Below, piece by piece: positions 8,332 to 15,667 of a stretch of DNA of 48,126 nucleotides. The translations under genes were made by a program, and so were the position numbers. The stretch's first letter is position 1. Each line of letters begins with the position of its first letter. The stretch comes from Daejeonella sp. Lineage in GTDB: Bacteria; Bacteroidota; Bacteroidia; Sphingobacteriales; Sphingobacteriaceae. The notes under the pieces are model-generated. The model worked only from the letters and a program-made list of their open reading frames with translations. It did no database searches and was not told the DNA's origin. The stretch is taken from contig NZ_JAUYSS010000045.1 of NCBI RefSeq assembly GCF_030695525.1, forward strand, positions 1 through 48,126, read 5' to 3'.

Positions 8332-10374
8332 ATGGATCATCATCAGCACGGACATATACATCCCCATGGGGAGCATGGTAATAATCATGCAGGTTTGATG
8401 AATGAACATCCAAATTCTCATGTGGTTGATGAGCATGCAGGCCATCAAACTTCGGATTTTTTAAAAAGATTCTGGATAAGTCTCATTCTTACTATCCCCG
8501 TTCTTCTATTGTCAGAAATGATCCAGCATTGGTTTGGATTTCATATTGCATTCCCGGGTGACAAGTTTGTATTGTTAGGGCTTAGCTTAATCTTATTTAT
8601 TTATGGAGGCAAGCCCTTCCTGATAGGGATGCTACGTGAAATAAAGCAATCAAATCCAGGCATGATGACCTTGATTGGAGTTGCAATACTTGTTGCATTC
8701 GTTTACAGTACTTCCGTTATTTTTGGCTTGAAGGGTATGGATTTCTTTTGGGAGCTTGCTACCCTGATAGATATTATGTTGCTGGGACATTATTTTGAGA
8801 TGCGTTCCCAGCATGCCGCATCCCGGGCTCTTGAATCATTGGTTGCATTGCTTCCTTCAGATGTTCATGTAGAGCGCAAGGGAGTAGTTGTTGATCTACC
8901 ATTGAAAGAACTACGCAATCAAGATATTATTCTCATCAAACCCGGTGAAAAAATTCCTGCCGATGGGAAGATCATTAGTGGACATTCTTTTGTTAATGAA
9001 AGTATGCTTACCGGAGAAAGTTTGCCGGTCAGGAAGCAAAAAGAAGATCTGGTTATAGGTGGTTCGATCAACGGCGATGGATCTATAAAAGTACTCGTTA
9101 CCGGAACCGGTGAGCAAAGTTATCTTAATAAGGTAATTAATATGGTTCAGGGTGCTCAGGCTATCAAATCGAGAACACAAAATCTGGCTAATAAAGTTGC
9201 CAAATGGCTGACATATGTATCTCTGAGTATCGGTATAATTACATTTATCGTATGGTTTAGTAAGGATGGGGATATGGCCTTCGCATTGGAAAGGATGGTA
9301 ACCGTCATGGTTACATCATGTCCTCATGCCCTCGGGGTTGCAATTCCTTTGGTTGTTGCTATTTCAACGTCTCAGGCAGCGGTTAATGGCCTTTTGATTA
9401 GAAACAGAACAGCATTTGAAAATTCAAGGAATCTAAGTCTCGTAATTTTTGATAAAACAGGAACTTTAACAGAAGGCTCCCATGGTATTCAACGTATCAT
9501 TGTTATTGATAAAATCTATTCAGAAAATGATATTCTTCAATATGCTGCAGCCTTACAGCAAAATTCTGAGCATTATATCGCTCAAGGTGTAAAGAAATCA
9601 TTAGATCTTAAAAAGCTCGAACTATGGCCATCAACTGAATTTGAATATCTTCCGGGTATCGGTATTAAAGGAAAAGTGAAAGGAAAAGAAGTAATAGCCG
9701 TAGGTCCGAATTATTTCAGGAAGGAAAATATGCCGGTTCCTGAAATCCCTGAAGAAATTAACCAGTCTTCAGAAACTGTTAATTTTTTAAATATTGATGG
9801 AAAAACTGCCGGGATAATCACTCTTTCAGATACAATCCGACCATCATCCAAAGCCGCCATTGAAGAGCTTAAATCAATGGGGATCAAATCTTATCTTCTA
9901 ACCGGTGATAACGAACATGTGGCTAAATCAGTTTCCGATTCATTAGGAATGGACGGCTTTCTGGCAAATGTATTACCGGATCAGAAGCAGCAAAAGGTCT
10001 TAGAGTTTCAGCAGAAGGGTGAGATCGTGGCAATGACTGGTGATGGTGTGAATGACGCTCCTGCGCTTGCACAGGCCAATGTGGGTATTGCAGTTGGTTC
10101 AGGGACGGATGTTGCTGCTGAAACAGCAGATATTTTACTGGTTAACAGTGATCCCCGGGATATAGTAAAAATTATCAGGTTCGGCAGGGCAACTTATAAA
10201 AAGATGATTCAGAATCTATTTTGGGCAGTAGGTTATAACATAGTTGCAATTCCTTTGGCTGCTGGAGTTTTATATCCGGGTTTTTTGCTTAGCCCGGCAG
10301 CAGGGGCTGTTTTGATGAGTATTAGTACGATAATTGTGGCTATTAATGCTCAGTTATTAAAACGTAGTCTTTAA
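8332..10374 (+). CDS. copper/silver-exporting P1B-type ATPase with CPH motif (CopB-like)
   Basis: A 680-residue heavy-metal ATPase. The N-terminus has no HMA domain but 12 histidines in the first 38 residues. The membrane metal site is Cys330-Pro-His (SCPHALG), the mark of the P1B-3/CopB class, where CopA has CPC. The phosphorylated aspartate is Asp374 in DKTGT, the actuator TGES and hinge GDGVNDAPAL are intact, and about eight membrane helices are visible. CopB-class pumps export Cu(I), Cu(II) or Ag(I) from the cytoplasm; the exact ion cannot be read from sequence. It starts 38 bases after the second adaptor and is followed without a gap by the regulator gene. Confidence 0.9.
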   Translation: MDHHQHGHIHPHGEHGNNHAGLMNEHPNSHVVDEHAGHQTSDFLKRFWISLILTIPVLLLSEMIQHWFGFHIAFPGDKFVLLGLSLILFIYGGKPFLIGMLREIKQSNPGMMTLIGVAILVAFVYSTSVIFGLKGMDFFWELATLIDIMLLGHYFEMRSQHAASRALESLVALLPSDVHVERKGVVVDLPLKELRNQDIILIKPGEKIPADGKIISGHSFVNESMLTGESLPVRKQKEDLVIGGSINGDGSIKVLVTGTGEQSYLNKVINMVQGAQAIKSRTQNLANKVAKWLTYVSLSIGIITFIVWFSKDGDMAFALERMVTVMVTSCPHALGVAIPLVVAISTSQAAVNGLLIRNRTAFENSRNLSLVIFDKTGTLTEGSHGIQRIIVIDKIYSENDILQYAAALQQNSEHYIAQGVKKSLDLKKLELWPSTEFEYLPGIGIKGKVKGKEVIAVGPNYFRKENMPVPEIPEEINQSSETVNFLNIDGKTAGIITLSDTIRPSSKAAIEELKSMGIKSYLLTGDNEHVAKSVSDSLGMDGFLANVLPDQKQQKVLEFQQKGEIVAMTGDGVNDAPALAQANVGIAVGSGTDVAAETADILLVNSDPRDIVKIIRFGRATYKKMIQNLFWAVGYNIVAIPLAAGVLYPGFLLSPAAGAVLMSISTIIVAINAQLLKRSL

Positions 10375-10947
10375 ATGGAATTATATATCAAAAATATGGT
10401 ATGTAACAGGTGCATCACGGCAGTTCAAAATGTGCTGTTCAAACTTGAATTGCATCCCATAGATGTCCAGATGGGTATGGTAAGGCTTAAGGAGGATAAG
10501 TTGGATGAACAAAAGCTTCTTGAACTGAATAAACATTTAAATTCCCTTGGGTTTGAGTTGCTGGATAAAGGTAAGAGCAGGGTCATTGAACAGATCAAAA
10601 ATCTCATTATTGAAAAAATATTTCATTCAGAGTTTCTGGAGCAAAAAATAAACTGGTCGGGTCTTATTTCTGATAAGGTATTTCATGAATATAGTTATTT
10701 AAGCTCATTATTTTCTTCTGTCGAGGGTATTACCATTGAACAATACATTATTCGCCAGAAAATAGAGCGGGTTAAGGAACTCTTATTTTATGATGAATTG
10801 AACCTTGGTGAAATTGCCAACAAACTGGGATACAGCAGTATTGCTCATCTATCGGCCCAGTTCAAAAAGGTTACTGGCCAAACCCCTACCCAGTTTAAGA
10901 ATAACAGGGCCTCTGATGTGCAGAGGAGATCAATTGATAATGTTTAA
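10375..10947 (+). CDS. HMA-like/AraC-type HTH fusion, probable metal-responsive regulator
   Basis: A 190-residue protein in two parts. Residues 1-65 look like a heavy-metal-associated fold with metal motif MVCNRC (Cys10, Cys13) and the pattern MELYIKNMVCNRCITAVQ. Residues about 100-180 are an AraC-type double helix-turn-helix: IEQYIIRQKIERVKELL, LGEIANKLGYSSIAHLSAQF and the family signature FKKVTGQTPTQFK. Metal binding by the N-terminal part could switch DNA binding. The ATG directly follows the stop of the CPH ATPase, so the two are co-transcribed and it may regulate its own island. Small AraC proteins with an MxCxxC head are seen in other Bacteroidota; the ligand is inferred. Confidence 0.85.
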   Translation: MELYIKNMVCNRCITAVQNVLFKLELHPIDVQMGMVRLKEDKLDEQKLLELNKHLNSLGFELLDKGKSRVIEQIKNLIIEKIFHSEFLEQKINWSGLISDKVFHEYSYLSSLFSSVEGITIEQYIIRQKIERVKELLFYDELNLGEIANKLGYSSIAHLSAQFKKVTGQTPTQFKNNRASDVQRRSIDNV

Positions 10948-11015
10948 CTGATACAAACACAAAGTTGTATAACTCTTACCTGTAATTCTGTAAAGCCTTA
11001 AGCGCTTCTATATCA

Positions 11016-11023
11016 TAATTTTG
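11016..11023 (+). promoter_or_regulatory. Bacteroidota -7 promoter element for copA
   Basis: TAATTTTG matches the Bacteroidota -7 consensus TAnnTTTG exactly and lies 17 bases before the copA start. I see no clear -33 partner. A short dyad, AGTTgtatAACT at 10963-10974, lies about 40 bases upstream and could be an operator. Together they suggest that copA has its own start site within the 93-base gap after the regulator gene. Confidence 0.5.
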
Positions 11024-11040
11024 TATTGTAAATCAAGATT

Positions 11041-13305
11041 ATGAACGAAGAACCAAAATCTCAATCAAAGGAGACTTCCACAACGACTATCAGGGCTGTG
11101 TTCCCGGTAACTGGCATGACCTGCGCCGGATGTGCAATCAGTGTTGAGTCAATACTTAAATCTACGACAGGAGTTATTGATGCAGGGGTAAACTTTGCGA
11201 ATAATACTGCATGGGCAGAGTATGATTCTCTGAAAACAAATCCGCCGGCACTGCAAAAGAGTATTCAATCTATTGGATATGATATAATTATCGACACAGA
11301 GAATTCTGCAGAACTACAGGAGAGCTTTCAGCTTACAAATTACCTGGAACTAAAAAACCGGACAATATGGGCTTCAATACTTGCCTTCCCTGTATTTGTA
11401 ATTGGGATGTTTTTCATGGACATGCCTTATGGAACCTGGATATCTATGATACTGACTGCTCCCGTCCTGTTTTGGTTTGGCAGAAACTTCTTCATCAACG
11501 CCTGGAAGCAGGCAAGGCACGGGATGGTGAATATGGACACTTTAGTGGCTTTGAGCACCGGAATAGCTTTTGTTTTTAGCGCATTTAACACCTTCAACCC
11601 TGAATACTGGCACAGCAGGGGAATACATCCGCATGTTTATTATGAAGCTGCTGCTGTGATTATAGCCTTTATTTCCTTCGGAAAATTACTGGAAGAAAAG
11701 GCTAAGTCAAACACGACCACAGCCATTAAAAAATTAATGGGATTACAGCCTAAAACAGTTCGGATTCTTAACGATGATAAGGAAGAAGAGATTCCTGTTT
11801 CGCAGGTCGCTCCAGGTCAGATCATAGTCCTTAGACCGGGAGAAAGGGTTTCTGTTGATGGCACTGCCGTTTCAGGATCATCTTATTTGGACGAAAGCAT
11901 GATCAGTGGTGAACCTATCGCAGTTTTGAAGGAAGCGGGCGAAAAATTATTCGCAGGCACAATCAATCAGAAAGGTAGTATTCATTTTAGAGCCGAAAAG
12001 GTTGGTGCCGATACCCTGCTTGCACATATCGTAAAAATGGTGCAATTGGCGCAGGGAAGTAAAGCTCCGGTGCAAAAGCTAGTGGATAAGATAGCAGGAA
12101 TATTTGTTCCGGTTGTAATTGGTATTTCAATCCTGACATTTGCAGTCTGGATGTTAATTGGAGGGGAGCAAGCATTTTCTCATGCTTTACTTACTTCGGT
12201 AACTGTACTGGTCATTGCCTGTCCCTGTGCTTTGGGACTTGCAACTCCAACAGCAATCATGGTGGGAGTTGGTAAGGGTGCTGAAAATAATATTCTTATA
12301 AAGGATGCTGAAAGCCTTGAATTGGGATATAAAGTCAATGCGGTCATTCTTGATAAAACAGGTACTATCACAGAGGGCCGGCCTGTAGTTACCGCAATGA
12401 ACTGGTCACCTGAAATTAGTGATAAAGAGCAATATTTTAAGGTTCTTTACAGTCTGGAAATAAATTCTGAGCATCCACTGGCTGATGCGATAGTTAAGAA
12501 GTTAACAGAGGACGGAATTTCAGGTGTTCAACTAGAATCATTTGATAGTATCACAGCGCGGGGAGTAAAAGGTATTCATAATGGAATCGGGTTTTTCGTC
12601 GGGAATCATCAGTTTCTGGAAGAACAAAATATATCTTTAAATACAGATCAGTTTGAATATGTACAGAAAAGGCAACATGAAGCTAATACAGTAATTTACT
12701 TTGCAGATCAGAAAAAGGTATTGTCAATTATTTCTGTTGCCGATAAAATTAAGGATTCCTCGACTGAGGCTATCCGTCAACTGCATGATTTGGGTATTGA
12801 AGTTCATATGCTTACCGGAGATAATGAACAGACAGCTTCTGCTGTAGCAAAAGAAGTGGGAATTAAAAGTTACAGGGCTGAGGTTTTGCCATCTGATAAA
12901 GCCGATTTCATTAAGCAGCTACAGTCTGAGGGAAAGGTTGTTGCTATGGTGGGAGATGGGATCAACGATTCTCATGCCCTGGCACAGGCTGATGTTAGTA
13001 TTGCGATGGGAAAGGGTTCAGACATCGCCATGGATGTTGCCAAGATTACTCTAATCACCTCTAACCTGCAGTCTATTCCCATGGCATTGAAACTTTCAAA
13101 AAGGACCGTTCAAACTATTCGTCAAAACCTGTTCTGGGCCTTTATTTATAATATTATCGGGATTCCGCTTGCGGCAGGTGTTTTGTACAGCTACAATGGT
13201 TTTTTACTTGATCCAATGATCGCAGGGGCAGCAATGGCACTCAGTTCAGTTTCTGTAGTTAGTAACAGCCTCAGATTAAAAGCTTTAAAACTCAGGTCTA
13301 ATTAA
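11041..13305 (+). CDS. copA: copper-translocating P1B-1 ATPase CopA
   Basis: A 754-residue Cu(I)-exporting ATPase. One HMA domain lies near the N-terminus (GMTCAGC, Cys28 and Cys31). Eight membrane helices follow, with Cys394-Pro-Cys in IACPCALGLATP, the phosphorylated Asp438 in DKTGT, and the hinge GDGINDSHAL, where His replaces the more usual Pro or Gln. The C-terminal helices carry YN (FIYNIIGIP) and the MxxSS motif (AGAAMALSSVSVVSNSLRL), both Cu(I) ligands in CopA. It probably moves cytoplasmic Cu(I) to the periplasm, where the Cus-type system would take over. A CopZ-like gene follows 27 bases later. Confidence 0.95.
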   Translation: MNEEPKSQSKETSTTTIRAVFPVTGMTCAGCAISVESILKSTTGVIDAGVNFANNTAWAEYDSLKTNPPALQKSIQSIGYDIIIDTENSAELQESFQLTNYLELKNRTIWASILAFPVFVIGMFFMDMPYGTWISMILTAPVLFWFGRNFFINAWKQARHGMVNMDTLVALSTGIAFVFSAFNTFNPEYWHSRGIHPHVYYEAAAVIIAFISFGKLLEEKAKSNTTTAIKKLMGLQPKTVRILNDDKEEEIPVSQVAPGQIIVLRPGERVSVDGTAVSGSSYLDESMISGEPIAVLKEAGEKLFAGTINQKGSIHFRAEKVGADTLLAHIVKMVQLAQGSKAPVQKLVDKIAGIFVPVVIGISILTFAVWMLIGGEQAFSHALLTSVTVLVIACPCALGLATPTAIMVGVGKGAENNILIKDAESLELGYKVNAVILDKTGTITEGRPVVTAMNWSPEISDKEQYFKVLYSLEINSEHPLADAIVKKLTEDGISGVQLESFDSITARGVKGIHNGIGFFVGNHQFLEEQNISLNTDQFEYVQKRQHEANTVIYFADQKKVLSIISVADKIKDSSTEAIRQLHDLGIEVHMLTGDNEQTASAVAKEVGIKSYRAEVLPSDKADFIKQLQSEGKVVAMVGDGINDSHALAQADVSIAMGKGSDIAMDVAKITLITSNLQSIPMALKLSKRTVQTIRQNLFWAFIYNIIGIPLAAGVLYSYNGFLLDPMIAGAAMALSSVSVVSNSLRLKALKLRSN

Positions 13306-13332
13306 ATAAATAATATCAAAAAATCAGAAATA

Positions 13333-13539
13333 ATGGAAACAATTAAATTTAAAACGAATATCAAATGTACAGGATGTCTGGCTCAGGTTGGTCCGGCATT
13401 GAACGAGACTGCCGGTGAGAATAACTGGAAGGTGGATCTGGATTCAAGTGATAAAACACTAACTGTTGAGGGAGATCTTCATGAAGCTGAAATTATTGCT
13501 TCTGTGAAAAAGGCAGGATATACAGCCGAAAGGATTTGA
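13333..13539 (+). CDS. heavy-metal-associated domain protein, CopZ-like copper chaperone
   Basis: A 68-residue single HMA domain with the metal motif in TNIKCTGC (Cys12, Cys15) and the usual beta-alpha-beta-beta-alpha-beta layout ending SVKKAGYTAERI. The Met of the common MxCxxC motif is replaced by Ile-Lys (IKCTGC), as in many Bacteroidota copies. It is cytoplasmic, with no signal peptide. It follows copA and probably delivers Cu(I) to it. It is the last gene of the island and ends just before a strong terminator. Confidence 0.88.
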   Translation: METIKFKTNIKCTGCLAQVGPALNETAGENNWKVDLDSSDKTLTVEGDLHEAEIIASVKKAGYTAERI

Positions 13540-13544
13540 AAAGC

Positions 13545-13577
13545 AAAAAAGGGGTACGAAATTGTACCCCTTTTTTT
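13545..13577. terminator. bidirectional intrinsic terminator
   Basis: Stem GGGGTAC (13551-13557) pairs with GTACCCC (13564-13570) around loop GAAATT. Six A precede it and seven T follow, so it works as a rho-independent terminator on either strand. It sits between the convergent copZ-like gene (end 13539) and the DUF4382 gene (end 13594) and closes the metal island. Confidence 0.9.
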
Positions 13578-13593
13578 AATATTTAGAAGGAAT

Positions 13594-14355
13594 TTATTGG
13601 GAAATTGTGATCGTTCCCAGATCTTTTACGGAGCCTGTAACTACAGCAACATTCTCAATAGTTTTATTTATGTACGGACTTACAGGTTGAATTTCAACTT
13701 TATAAGTTCCGGCAGCTACACCAGGGAACCAAAATTTACCGGTCGCATCACTAATAGTCCCCAGAGTATCAGTTCCTGCAATTGCATAGATCTTAGGATT
13801 AGAAGCTGAAGGTGTAATTATACCTGTAATGGCTCCTGAAACTGAATTAGGAATAGCTCTGATTACAGGTTTTAAGATGTATTTGTCATTTCCTGTCTGA
13901 ACAACAGATTTTGCTGCATCAAAGTCAAGCAAAAGGGTATATGCAATGCCTGCTTCAAGAGTTTCCTGTACCTTTAATTTCACACCTGAACTCTGTCCGC
14001 TTGGTGTGGTCAGAGGATAAGTCACTCCATTAATCTTAACCTGATTTCCTGTGGTGTTTAATACAAGTCTAATTTCCTGTATCTTTCCTGAAGGGATATC
14101 CTGAGAAGCAATAAGGGTATCCTTACCCATTCTGAAATTAAGAATATTGAAAGGGGTAGGACCAACCGCAAGCGTGCTTGTTCCATCAGATGTAAGAATC
14201 TGAATTTCCTTAACACTTAAATATATTGCTTCATAAGCACCGGGGCTATCAGTGATCTTAACATTCATTCTGGTCATCCCGTCTTCATTGTTCTTCTTAC
14301 AGGCTGTCAATCCTATTGCAAGGCCTATACAGCCAATGATCATTAATTTTTTCAT
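13594..14355 (-). CDS. DUF4382 domain-containing lipoprotein
   Basis: A 253-residue lipoprotein with signal peptide and lipobox GLTAC (Cys19). Residues about 30-165 match the DUF4382 pattern: MNVKITDSPGAYEAIYLSVKEI at the start, then the PSGKIQEIRLVL segment. Residues about 173-253 look like a carboxypeptidase-regulatory-like beta-sandwich (GAITGIITP, GKFWFPGVAAGTYKVEIQP). Such proteins sit on the cell envelope of Bacteroidota and their function is not known. It is transcribed alone, convergent with the copper island and divergent from the small lipoprotein at 14469; the 113-base gap between those starts must hold both promoters. Confidence 0.85.
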   Translation of the reverse strand: MKKLMIIGCIGLAIGLTACKKNNEDGMTRMNVKITDSPGAYEAIYLSVKEIQILTSDGTSTLAVGPTPFNILNFRMGKDTLIASQDIPSGKIQEIRLVLNTTGNQVKINGVTYPLTTPSGQSSGVKLKVQETLEAGIAYTLLLDFDAAKSVVQTGNDKYILKPVIRAIPNSVSGAITGIITPSASNPKIYAIAGTDTLGTISDATGKFWFPGVAAGTYKVEIQPVSPYINKTIENVAVVTGSVKDLGTITISQ

Positions 14356-14468
14356 GATATATTTTTTTAGGTGTTTACTAGATATTCATTGTAAACCAAT
14401 TGCCGTGCCACTCCATTTTGTATTTGGAGATAAACTGGCTTGATTTATGTTGTATAGATCGTAACTAA

Positions 14469-14705
14469 ATGAAAATCAATATGAAAAGATTAATTAACTA
14501 TGCAGCTGTTCCTTTATTGGCCTTCGGGCTTTTCTCAATGGGCTCTTGTACTAATAACGCTACAAAATCTGATGAGTCAGAAGTATTTGTAATGGATTCT
14601 GTTTCAAAGGATCTTGAACAAGCTACCAAAGAGCTTGAAGATAAAAATGCAAAACTTGAGGCTTCCTTAGAAACAGTTGACAAAGAATTTGAAACCGCTA
14701 AATAA
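14469..14705 (+). CDS. small coiled-coil lipoprotein, unknown function
   Basis: A 78-residue protein. A signal peptide ends at SMGSC, so it is probably a lipoprotein; ATG 14481 is an equally good start that shortens the n-region by four residues. The mature part, from about SDESEVFVMDSVSKDLEQA to ETAK, is almost all helix-forming with Leu/Ala spaced for a coiled coil. I do not recognise a family. It is eight bases upstream of the Lys/Asp/Gly-rich gene and probably shares its transcript. Confidence 0.65.
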   Translation: MKINMKRLINYAAVPLLAFGLFSMGSCTNNATKSDESEVFVMDSVSKDLEQATKELEDKNAKLEASLETVDKEFETAK

Positions 14706-14713
14706 AAGATATT

Positions 14714-15577
14714 ATGAAAAGAAATAACATTTTAAGGATCAGCATCCTTCCATTTATTGTCATAACACTATTGGCCCTGGCAGATCCGCAAAAGGGTAAT
14801 AACGGACAGGGAAAATCAGAAGGTAAAGAAAACGATGCAAATGGAAAAGACAAGGGAAAGAACCAGTCTGATAAAAACCAGGGAAAGGATGACAAAAAGG
14901 ATAAGGACTACCGGGATGATAAAAACCAAAGACAGGATAATGATGATCGTGGTGATAAGAGAGAGCAGGGAAAGAATGAGAAGTATAATGACGATAAGGG
15001 CAAGTCCGGCAAAAACAAAGGAAATACTGATGGCGGAAATTGGGAGATTAAAAGAGGTAAGGGAAATAGTAAAGTGATGAATGGCAAAAGGGATATCGAT
15101 ATTGACTGGGGAATTAATAATTGGGCACAGCGTAAACATCCGAAAAATCAAAAGAAAGTTAGCATCTGCCATAATCCAGCCGGTAATGATTCGGGCAATT
15201 CGGTAACTATCAATATCTCCGAAAATGCAGTTCAGGCACATTTAAACCATGGTGATATCATTGGGAATTGTACAACTAATTATTCAGATCGCTGGTCTTC
15301 AAAATACATCCAATCACGTGAGACTGTTTATACTAACTATGAACAAACCTATGAGACTATGTCTTATAGTGAAGCACTTTTAAAGTATGCAATGGAGAAA
15401 CTTTTAGGAGTAAAAACAAATCTGAATACCAGCAGGGTAAATCTTAGTACTCAGGAAGTTCAACGCCGTGAAGGACTTATTCTGGATCTTCAGAATAATG
15501 TAACAGATCTCGAAAATCAATTGGCTTTAACCCGGAACAGGCTTGATTCTGATGTAAATATTATAGTGCAATTATAA
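14714..15577 (+). CDS. exported Lys/Asp/Asn/Gly-rich protein with an ICHNPxGN...HLNHGD module
   Basis: A 287-residue protein in four parts: a signal peptide (ends about residue 23, ALADP); a charged disordered segment of about 100 residues made of Lys, Asp, Asn, Gly and Gln; a small module at about 148-190 with VSICHNPAGN, then AVQAHLNHGDIIGNC; and a C-terminal coiled coil (EALLKYAMEKLLGVK to LENQLALTRNRLDSD). The module, with two Cys and three His, recurs in many secreted bacterial proteins with no assigned function and looks able to bind a metal. The low-complexity part makes a spurious 141-residue frame on the other strand. Confidence 0.75.
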   Translation: MKRNNILRISILPFIVITLLALADPQKGNNGQGKSEGKENDANGKDKGKNQSDKNQGKDDKKDKDYRDDKNQRQDNDDRGDKREQGKNEKYNDDKGKSGKNKGNTDGGNWEIKRGKGNSKVMNGKRDIDIDWGINNWAQRKHPKNQKKVSICHNPAGNDSGNSVTINISENAVQAHLNHGDIIGNCTTNYSDRWSSKYIQSRETVYTNYEQTYETMSYSEALLKYAMEKLLGVKTNLNTSRVNLSTQEVQRREGLILDLQNNVTDLENQLALTRNRLDSDVNIIVQL

Positions 15578-15584
15578 TAGTTTT

Positions 15585-15603
15585 ATAAACCTTTCAGGTT
15601 TAT
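15585..15603 (+). other. small stem-loop after the Lys/Asp-rich gene
   Basis: ATAAACC (15585-15591) pairs with GGTTTAT (15597-15603) around loop TTTCA, eight bases after the stop codon. No T-run follows directly, so it may be a transcript-stabilising 3' hairpin rather than a terminator. Confidence 0.45.
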
Positions 15604-15607
15604 ACTG

Positions 15608-15667
15608 AACACTTCCATATCTTGTGATTCATTAAGAATGAACTCAGGATATGAAAGTGTTTTTTTT
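15608..15667 (+). terminator. terminator-like hairpin that overlaps the next start codon
   Basis: AACACTTCCATATC (15608-15621) pairs with GATATGAAAGTGTT (15648-15661) with one mismatch, and the inner part can extend through TTCATT/AATGAA. A run of eight T follows (15660-15667). It has the form of an intrinsic terminator for the 14469-15577 transcript, but the ATG of the next gene (15651) lies inside the 3' arm. It could therefore act as terminator, attenuator or translation block. Confidence 0.65.

Noticed and set aside
14816-15241. A 141-residue minus frame rich in Ile, Leu, Val and Ser
   Set aside because: It is the complement of the Lys/Asp-rich coding sequence; low-complexity codons leave the opposite strand open.
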